The notes under the pieces were generated by a model, which ran no database searches, was not told where the DNA came from, and saw only the letters and a program-made list of their open reading frames with translations. A stretch of DNA of 7,031 nucleotides. Source: Gallionellaceae bacterium. GTDB taxonomy: Bacteria > Pseudomonadota > Gammaproteobacteria > Burkholderiales > Gallionellaceae. The stretch is taken from contig JAUYFR010000351.1 in assembly GCA_030690855.1 (NCBI GenBank), positions 1-7,031 of the forward strand, read 5' to 3'. Position numbers and translations under genes: made by a program. Of the stretch, positions 1-5,408 are shown in pieces; the first letter of the stretch is position 1; each line of letters begins with the position of its first letter.

Positions 1-1229
1 GCGGCCATCGCTTTAGCAATAGAGATCGCTTCCATAAAGCCCACCAGCGAAATCACCAATGCGCTAGAAAGCAATGACATCATCATGTCCCAACTCATCT
101 GAGGCAAACCGAAGCTTGGCAAGCCAGAGGGGATTGCGCCCACAACTTCGCCTCCGCCTACTAGTTTCAATTCACCTTTATTCACCTTCTTGATGCGCCA
201 ACGATAACCATCTGATTTTTCACCTACCGGTACTTGGCCCATCAAATAAAGTTTTGCGGTTTGTGTTTCGGTAGCGACGGTCTGCTCAAAAATAAACTTA
301 CGCAAAGAGCGCGCTGCTTTACGATTTTCGTTTTCAAAATTGCTGAGCTCTAGTTTAGCCAACTCAATTTCATACTTCAGCGCTGCTGCGTGCTGCCCTT
401 GAGGCTCATGGCTTTTTTGCAACTGCTTAAGTTCTGCTGACTTTGTCGTTAGCAATACATTCAACTCTGACATTTTGGTTTCGGACATAGCGAAATCATT
501 CGCAATTGCTTTCACTTCAACATCGACAATTTCATCCACTTTAGCCTTGCCATTATGCTCAAAACCAATCATGTAACTCGCTACGGTGGTGATGGTTACC
601 GCAATCAATACGCCGGGCAATTTCGGAGCGTATTTTTTCAAGCTCCACATGATGGCGAACGCCGAAACGCCCATCAACAGGGTTGGCCAATGCGTATCGC
701 CAACCTGTGCCAGCACCCCCCAAATATCGTTGATGAAATGTTCGCTACGTCCCATCGAGACGCCGAACAATTTATTCAGTTGAGACAAGCCGATGATGAT
801 CGCCGCTGCATTGGTAAAACCAACCACCACAGGGTGCGACAAGAAGTTAACAATGACACCCAACTTGAATGCACCAAGCGAGAGCTGAATGATGCCGACC
901 AAGAAGGCGAGCAAAATGGCCAGCATGACGAATTGATCTGAACCAGTCGCGGCCAATGGCGCAAGCGCTGAAGCCGTCAGCAATGAGGCCACCGCAACTG
1001 GGCCGGTTGCCAACTGCGCTGAAGAGCCCCACATCGCTGCGATAATGCCGGGTAAGAAAGCGGCATAAAGTCCGTAGTACGCTGGCATACCGGCCAACTG
1101 CGCATACGCCATCGATTGCGGAATCAACACCAAGGCAACAGTGATGCCCGCTAAAAAGTCAGCCTTAACATTGCCGCCATTCAGCGGAAACCAGTTCATA
1201 AATGGGAAAAAGCGTGCCAGGCGATTCAT
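1..1229 (-). CDS. SulP-family anion transporter with large hydrophilic insertion (3' end cut by window edge)
   Basis: The reading frame opens with ATG at 1227-1229 and runs without a stop to the left edge, giving 409 visible residues; the C-terminal half is outside the window. The N-terminal half is clearly SulP/SLC26-like: ADFLAGITVALVLIPQSMAY at residues 23-42, then AGMPAYYGLYAAFLPGIIAA (46-65), TGPVAV (75-80) and NFLSHPVVVGFTNAAA (128-143). About seven hydrophobic segments end near residue 222. The family motif GAIPSGLPSFGLP (364-376) comes only after a hydrophilic insertion spanning about residues 225-360. TM8 then begins, with GFMEAISIAKAMA at the end of the visible part. A GGAG ribosome-binding site lies 8 bases before the ATG, which supports this start. 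SulP proteins carry sulfate, bicarbonate or other anions, usually Na+- or H+-coupled. The carbonic anhydrase gene just upstream favours bicarbonate, but the substrate is inferred. The gene lies 79 bases downstream of the carbonic anhydrase gene and may be co-transcribed with it. Confidence 0.9.
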   Translation of the reverse strand, partial: MNRLARFFPFMNWFPLNGGNVKADFLAGITVALVLIPQSMAYAQLAGMPAYYGLYAAFLPGIIAAMWGSSAQLATGPVAVASLLTASALAPLAATGSDQFVMLAILLAFLVGIIQLSLGAFKLGVIVNFLSHPVVVGFTNAAAIIIGLSQLNKLFGVSMGRSEHFINDIWGVLAQVGDTHWPTLLMGVSAFAIMWSLKKYAPKLPGVLIAVTITTVASYMIGFEHNGKAKVDEIVDVEVKAIANDFAMSETKMSELNVLLTTKSAELKQLQKSHEPQGQHAAALKYEIELAKLELSNFENENRKAARSLRKFIFEQTVATETQTAKLYLMGQVPVGEKSDGYRWRIKKVNKGELKLVGGGEVVGAIPSGLPSFGLPQMSWDMMMSLLSSALVISLVGFMEAISIAKAMA

Positions 1230-1237
1230 AGTCAATT

Positions 1238-1241
1238 CTCC
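1238..1241 (-). promoter_or_regulatory. Ribosome-binding site of the left SulP gene
   Basis: The minus strand reads GGAG followed by 8 bases (AATTGACT) and then the ATG at 1229. This is a good Shine-Dalgarno match at normal spacing. It fixes the start of a frame that otherwise has no stop inside the window. Confidence 0.75.
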
Positions 1242-1259
1242 GAAAAATATAATTTAATG

Positions 1260-1286
1260 TTTAGCTCAAGTTTTTATGGAGCTAAA
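1260..1286 (-). repeat. Short inverted repeat in the carbonic anhydrase-SulP gap
   Basis: TTTAGCTC (1260-1267) and GAGCTAAA (1279-1286) are a perfect 8-base inverted repeat around an 11-base AT-rich loop. On the minus strand the hairpin is followed by ATTAAATTATATTTTT rather than an immediate T-run, so it is a poor intrinsic terminator. It could be a weak attenuator, an RNA-stabilising hairpin or a protein-binding palindrome. The surrounding 79-base gap is AT-rich and shows no convincing promoter by eye. Confidence 0.35.
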
Positions 1287-1308
1287 GCTAATAATAAGTT
1301 TGCTAATT

Positions 1309-1869
1309 TCAAAATTCGTTTTGTAATTTTTTGTATCCCTTTACCAACTCGTGGTTGGCTTTCAATACAGATTCAGAAAAATCGCTTACCAATGGCGCGA
1401 CCTGTTTGATCGCACTCAACTCTTCCGTTGAGTGAACATTCGTTGTCGAAGGAATATGGAAATTTTCAGGTATTTCGCAATGCTCAACCACTGAGTTGTG
1501 CCGCACAACAGAGCCGCTACCCACGACGCAGTCAAACAAAACCGAGTTAAACCCAATAAATACGTTTTCACCCACAATGCAGGGTCCATGCACGATGGAG
1601 CGGTGGGCGATGGATGTATTTGCACCAATTTTGACCAAACCTCCCGCTTTGGAATGAATCACTACGCCATCTTGAATGTTCGAATTTGCACCGATAATAA
1701 TCGGGTCCATTTCCCCTAACTCATTCACTTCATCAGCACGAATGACCGCGTAGGGACCAATAAATACATTTTCCTCAACGAATACTTTTCCACACAAAAT
1801 GGCTGTGTTATCAACATAAGCCGTTTCATGGATAACAGGTAGATCGCCGCTAGGGTTTTTACGTATCAT
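1309..1869 (-). CDS. Gamma-class carbonic anhydrase-like protein (left-handed beta-helix)
   Basis: This 186-residue protein has the hexapeptide-repeat left-handed beta-helix pattern of gamma-carbonic anhydrases (repeats such as VFIGPYAVI, IIIGANSNI, VKIGANTSI, NVFIGFNSV) and a C-terminal helix (about 160-186). The residues known to matter in archaeal Cam can be aligned by spacing: the Arg/Asp pair in VIRADE (R44, D46, with E47 in the Cam Glu62 place), Q66-D67 in NIQDGVVIH, and the three zinc ligands H72, H89 and H94 (IAHRSIVHGP). The acidic loop that carries the Cam proton-shuttle Glu84 is missing, as in CamH-type proteins. Metal binding is therefore well supported; hydratase activity is likely but not certain, because many relatives have weak or no activity. 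The expected role is cytoplasmic CO2/bicarbonate interconversion next to anion transporters. Its ATG overlaps the stop of the upstream SulP gene by four bases (ATGA), which implies translational coupling. Only a weak GAGG lies 10 bases upstream. Confidence 0.85.
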   Translation of the reverse strand: MIRKNPSGDLPVIHETAYVDNTAILCGKVFVEENVFIGPYAVIRADEVNELGEMDPIIIGANSNIQDGVVIHSKAGGLVKIGANTSIAHRSIVHGPCIVGENVFIGFNSVLFDCVVGSGSVVRHNSVVEHCEIPENFHIPSTTNVHSTEELSAIKQVAPLVSDFSESVLKANHELVKGYKKLQNEF

Positions 1870-3653
1870 GTCGTTCTTGCCTCGCCGTTAGGTAAATTAG
1901 TCTTACATTCGCTGAAGATGCGAGCGGAACAGTTGCTGCAGATCGCAGAATCCATCGTTTTGTAAATCGGCGTTTGCCAATTCGCCATTGGTGAAAAAAA
2001 GGCGCTTTCGCCCAAATCATCCAACTTGTCCGATTTTCTTAAAAAGCGCATTACATTCTCTTTGCAACGATAGAAGTAAAGCCCGCCACCAAGTTTGCGT
2101 CTGCGGCGTGCCTCTTGCGCCAAAAATTCTGCGCCTGCCGCATCTACAAAGTTCATCCCCGTCGCCACCACCATCACAGTCTTGCACTGTAGATTAATTT
2201 CATCAATCTCCATCAAGCTGTTTTGTACGTGATCAACTGCGCCAAAAAAAATTGAGCCATTCATTCGCACAATGCGCATTTGTGGACACTCATCATGACC
2301 CGCCGCACTCACAAAGTGATACGCGCCCTCTTCTTTAGCGGGAACCACGGCATCAATATTTGGGCGAGATACTCTGTTGAGATACAGCACCAAAGACAGC
2401 AAGATACCAAAGAAAATACCTTGTTCTAAATTAATCAAAGTACCCAACAACGTCACCCACAAAATCACCGCTTCTGAGCGATTAGTTTTGGTAATGACTT
2501 TGATGTGATGAAAATCGATTAAGCCCCACGCCACCAAAAACAAGATGCCGGCCATCGCAGCATTAGGCAGATAAGACGCCAATGGCGCCACCAGTAGCAA
2601 AATCAACACTAGGAAAATAGACGCGTACACCGTTGCAAGTGGCGTTTTAGCGCCAGCGGCATAATTCACCCCGCTACGGTTAAACGACCCACAAGAAGCG
2701 TAGCCGGAGAAAAAACTACCCAGCAAGTTACCTAAACCCTGACCGATGAATTCTTGATTACCATCAATGCGCTGCTCTGATTTAGTGGCGATAGCTCTGG
2801 AAATAGACACCGCTTCAGTCAGCGCCAACATGGTCACAATGAGCGCAGGGAAAATTATTTTATGAATAGTCCCGTAAGAAAAATCAGGCAAAGAAAAGTG
2901 CGGCAAGCCCGCAGGCAATGCGCCCACCGTTTTGATGTGCGTGGTATCAAAGCCTTCCAGCGTGTTAAGTAAATAGGCGACGAGACTGCCCACCACCATC
3001 GCCACGATCATGTAAGGTAGCTTTGGTGTATACACTTTTGCTAGGATACCCACTGCTAGCGTAACCACGGCAACCAAGGTGACGTATAAATTTATGTCGT
3101 TAAACTGCAGGAAAAATTGCTCGATCACCACATGAAAATGCGAGCCGCGTGGGATATTAATTCCAAAAAAGTTTTTCACTTGACTGGCCGCAATGAGCAA
3201 CGCAGCACCCGCAGTAAAGCCGATCACCACCGTATGGGAAATGAAGTTTACCAACACGCCCATGCGTGCCAATCCAAGTATCAGTTGGAATAAACCGGTG
3301 AAGAACGTCAGCGTGAGCACCATGCTAATAAATTGTGCTGAGCCCGGCTCAGCCAGTGGACTCATCGCGGCAAATACTGCAATCGAAATCGCGGTGGTCG
3401 GCCCAGAAACCAAGTGCCAGCTCGAACCGAACAGGGCCGCAATAATTGCCGGCACCATCGCCGCATAAAGTCCGTACTCTGGTGGCATTCCCGCAATGGT
3501 GGCGAACGCCACCCCCTGCGGCAGTACAATCATCGCACCCGTAATCGCAGCAATAACGTCTGCTTTGTTGGTATCACGATTAACCATCGGCCACCAGCGC
3601 AAAAACGGAAAAATTTTCTGGAGAAGCTGCGACTGACTAGCTGCCTGAGACAT
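1866..3653 (-). CDS. SulP-family anion transporter with C-terminal STAS domain
   Basis: This is a complete 595-residue SLC26/SulP transporter, a normal length for the family. The membrane domain spans about residues 30-427, with LPQGVAFATIAGMPPEYGLY (44-63), the SGPTTA segment (83-88), GFTAGAALLIAASQ (145-158), ALPAGLPHFSLP (245-256) between the two halves, and the signature SCGSFNRSGVNYAAGAKT (320-337). A STAS domain follows (about 458-567), where the usual phosphorylatable Ser/Thr site reads DAAG (504-507). The tail carries a CxxC-x7-C cysteine cluster (C572, C575, C583). Substrate cannot be read from sequence; bicarbonate or sulfate are the main candidates. The ATG has AAAGGT 5 bases upstream on the minus strand. 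It is the first gene after the terminator that closes the soe operon, and its stop overlaps the start of the carbonic anhydrase gene. The two are very probably one operon and may work together in inorganic carbon handling. Confidence 0.93.
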   Translation of the reverse strand: MSQAASQSQLLQKIFPFLRWWPMVNRDTNKADVIAAITGAMIVLPQGVAFATIAGMPPEYGLYAAMVPAIIAALFGSSWHLVSGPTTAISIAVFAAMSPLAEPGSAQFISMVLTLTFFTGLFQLILGLARMGVLVNFISHTVVIGFTAGAALLIAASQVKNFFGINIPRGSHFHVVIEQFFLQFNDINLYVTLVAVVTLAVGILAKVYTPKLPYMIVAMVVGSLVAYLLNTLEGFDTTHIKTVGALPAGLPHFSLPDFSYGTIHKIIFPALIVTMLALTEAVSISRAIATKSEQRIDGNQEFIGQGLGNLLGSFFSGYASCGSFNRSGVNYAAGAKTPLATVYASIFLVLILLLVAPLASYLPNAAMAGILFLVAWGLIDFHHIKVITKTNRSEAVILWVTLLGTLINLEQGIFFGILLSLVLYLNRVSRPNIDAVVPAKEEGAYHFVSAAGHDECPQMRIVRMNGSIFFGAVDHVQNSLMEIDEINLQCKTVMVVATGMNFVDAAGAEFLAQEARRRRKLGGGLYFYRCKENVMRFLRKSDKLDDLGESAFFSPMANWQTPIYKTMDSAICSNCSARIFSECKTNLPNGEARTT

Positions 3654-3702
3654 GAGCTACCTTTAAACTTATTTGAAAAACATGGCTAAATACTACTTTT
3701 AA
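3654..3702 (-). promoter_or_regulatory. Short leader of the SulP-carbonic anhydrase unit, probable promoter region
   Basis: Only 49 bases separate the soe terminator from the SulP start, and they are strongly AT-rich. The segment holds the ribosome-binding site (AAAGGT, complement of 3659-3664). Because a strong terminator lies immediately upstream, a promoter should be here or overlap the terminator hairpin. I see AT-rich -10-like stretches (for example TAGTAT) but no convincing -35/-10 pair at normal spacing, so a precise promoter is not called. The alternative is read-through from soe. Confidence 0.35.
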
Positions 3703-3736
3703 AAAAGCCCGACTCACTTGCATGAGCCGGGCTTTT
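3703..3736 (-). terminator. Rho-independent terminator after the membrane anchor gene
   Basis: The arms AAAAGCCCGACTCA (3703-3716) and TGAGCCGGGCTTTT (3723-3736) form a 14-pair stem around a 6-base loop, 17 bases past the anchor gene's stop codon. Read as minus-strand RNA the single mismatch becomes a G-U pair and the stem ends in a run of six U; read as plus-strand RNA it is an A-C mismatch followed by only four U. The direction is therefore minus, although some bidirectional activity is possible. Confidence 0.9.
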
Positions 3737-3753
3737 AAGTGTCGCTTACAAAA

Positions 3754-4662
3754 TTAAGCTACACCTTGGTAATACATATTTTGTGGGTGCTTAGCTTCAG
3801 CAAAGAAGTACCAACGCTCAGCCAACAAACCAACGTATTGCAAGATAAATGCCAACACTGGCACGCTCATCACCAACAATAATGGCGCGATAAACGACAA
3901 TACTAAAAAACTCGGCACGATTGTTTTAATGAACTCAGCACTCTTGCCGTGAAAGTATTCACGCGTATTGTAAGAGCCCCCCATCGAACCTTGTGACTTT
4001 TGCACGATGCGTGGATGCTTAATGCCAATCGCGCTTTGCAGTGTGCTCACCGGCGTAAGGTTAGCATTACGCAACAACGATGAGCCGCGTGTTACTAATG
4101 ACACCGCTGTTAAAAAGAAAGCAACCTGCGCCAAATTCATCGTCAACTCAGGCGCCATAAAATTTGCGTATGCCGCAGCCAAGGTAAAACCAGATGCACT
4201 ACCTAACAAAGTGAAATTCACAATCGTTAACGGATGCGCCCATTCTTTAAGCACTTTAACTGCTGCGTAAATCATCGCGGTACACACAAACAGAGTGATG
4301 GACATCACTACGCCAACAACACCTACTGCAATAGTGATGTTCGAGCCCATCTCTAGGTGGTGCGCTACGCCGTAAGCGAAAGCGGCTCCCATGAAGGCTG
4401 GCAAGGCAATCACTTCGCGTGACAACCACGAAGTACGCCACATCATCATGGCGCGCCATGCACGCTCAGGGTGCCCCAAGTGGAAAAATGATGCCAACAG
4501 ACCTAAGCCACTGAACAACAAAATGATCACGCTACCGCCCACAAAGAAATTTGCTTCCAATGCAGTGGGTGACAGTAGTTCGCACGCGAACAAGGCAATG
4601 AATAAACCTTGTGCAGCACCGATCAGGGTGGTTAAAAACAGCACAGAAAAATTGGGACGCAT
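3754..4662 (-). CDS. soeC: Membrane anchor subunit of sulfite dehydrogenase (DmsC/NrfD type)
   Basis: This 302-residue integral membrane protein has about eight hydrophobic segments (roughly residues 8-28, 40-60, 84-101, 108-134, 145-166, 174-191, 246-264 and 266-281). It carries DmsC-family marks: HLGHPERAWRAMMMWRTSWLSREV (start and end at residues 61 and 84; key residues H61, H64, R67, W69, W79, R82) and the C-terminal ERWYFFAEAKHPQN (282-295). It should anchor the catalytic and iron-sulfur subunits to the inner face of the cytoplasmic membrane and hand electrons to quinone. The assignment as SoeC rather than DmsC rests mainly on the SoeB-like partner upstream. An AAGGA ribosome-binding site lies 8 bases before the ATG, and the gene follows soeB after 26 bases, so it belongs to the same operon. 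It is the last gene before the terminator. Confidence 0.85.
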   Translation of the reverse strand: MRPNFSVLFLTTLIGAAQGLFIALFACELLSPTALEANFFVGGSVIILLFSGLGLLASFFHLGHPERAWRAMMMWRTSWLSREVIALPAFMGAAFAYGVAHHLEMGSNITIAVGVVGVVMSITLFVCTAMIYAAVKVLKEWAHPLTIVNFTLLGSASGFTLAAAYANFMAPELTMNLAQVAFFLTAVSLVTRGSSLLRNANLTPVSTLQSAIGIKHPRIVQKSQGSMGGSYNTREYFHGKSAEFIKTIVPSFLVLSFIAPLLLVMSVPVLAFILQYVGLLAERWYFFAEAKHPQNMYYQGVA

Positions 4663-4670
4663 TAAATAAT

Positions 4671-4675
4671 TCCTT
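4671..4675 (-). promoter_or_regulatory. Ribosome-binding site of soeC
   Basis: The minus strand reads AAGGA, then 8 bases (ATTATTTA), then the ATG at 4662. It lies in the 26-base gap between the iron-sulfur and anchor genes and supports the chosen start. Confidence 0.75.
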
Positions 4676-4688
4676 ATTCAGATTCTAA

Positions 4689-5408
4689 TTAAAGCTCTTC
4701 GGTGATCGAAGGCATGTTCTGATCGAACGGTGCGCCATCAATCTTGTGCGGATTGCTTGCACGATAGAGCTGATCTTCATGGACCGCGATCGTTGTTTTA
4801 CGACGAGGCAAGTAATGGTTAGAGGGGTTAGTGCCGGCCTCTGGCATCAACGCATAACCGCCACGCTCACGAATCGCTGTAGACACTTCAGACTCAGGAT
4901 CATGCACGTCACCAAACAAACGAGCACCCGGTGGACAAGCCAACACGCAAGAAGGTTGACGACGCTCTTCTGGCAAGCTTTCGTCATAAATACGATCTAC
5001 GCACAGTGTGCACTTAGTCATTACCTTGCGCTCTTCGTCAAACTCGCGCACGCCATACGGGCAAGCCCATGAGCAGTAGAGGCAACCGATGCACTTGTCG
5101 TAGTCCACCAACACAATGCCGTCTTCTTTACGTTTGTAAGAAGCACCCGTTGGGCAAACAGGTACGCAAGGTGGGTCTTCGCAATGCAAGCAAGATTTAG
5201 GGAAGTGTACCGTTTCCGTATTCGGGAAAGTACCCACTTCAAAAGTTTGCACGCGGTTGAAAAAGGTTCCAGTTGGATTAAGTCCGTACGGATTTTCATC
5301 CACCAAAGAGCCTGCGGCACCAGAGGTATTCCATTGTTTACAGTTAGTTACGCAAGCATGACAGCCTACGCAAACGTTTAAGTCAATTACCAGCGCAAGT
5401 TGCGTCAT
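4689..5408 (-). CDS. soeB: Iron-sulfur subunit of sulfite dehydrogenase, four [4Fe-4S] clusters
   Basis: This 239-residue electron-transfer subunit has sixteen cysteines in four cluster-binding groups: C13/C16/C19/C23 (CVGCHACVTNC), C73/C76/C81/C85 (CLHCEDPPCVPVC), C106/C109/C112/C116 (CIGCLYCSWAC) and C133/C136/C154/C158. This is the DmsB/PsrB/SoeB arrangement, and all ligands are present. There is no signal peptide, so it should be cytoplasmic, as known for Soe. The C-terminal part with GGYALMPEAGTNPSNHYLPR (184-203) matches my memory of SoeB proteins better than DmsB or TtrB; this subfamily call cannot be confirmed without a search. Its role is to pass electrons from the molybdenum subunit to the membrane anchor. 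The start shares one base with the stop of the upstream gene (TAATG) and has a strong AAAGGAG site, indicating coupled translation and matched subunit amounts. Confidence 0.9.
   Translation of the reverse strand: MTQLALVIDLNVCVGCHACVTNCKQWNTSGAAGSLVDENPYGLNPTGTFFNRVQTFEVGTFPNTETVHFPKSCLHCEDPPCVPVCPTGASYKRKEDGIVLVDYDKCIGCLYCSWACPYGVREFDEERKVMTKCTLCVDRIYDESLPEERRQPSCVLACPPGARLFGDVHDPESEVSTAIRERGGYALMPEAGTNPSNHYLPRRKTTIAVHEDQLYRASNPHKIDGAPFDQNMPSITEEL

Noticed and set aside
555..941. Plus-strand open frame of 128 codons opposite the left SulP gene
   Set aside because: It is antisense to a clear SulP reading frame that is open to the window edge. The composition is typical of a shadow frame, with no family resemblance.
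1..1229. A broken or pseudogene SulP on the left
   Set aside because: No long complete frame exists only because the gene runs off the window. My translation found no stop or frameshift across 409 codons, including the insertion.
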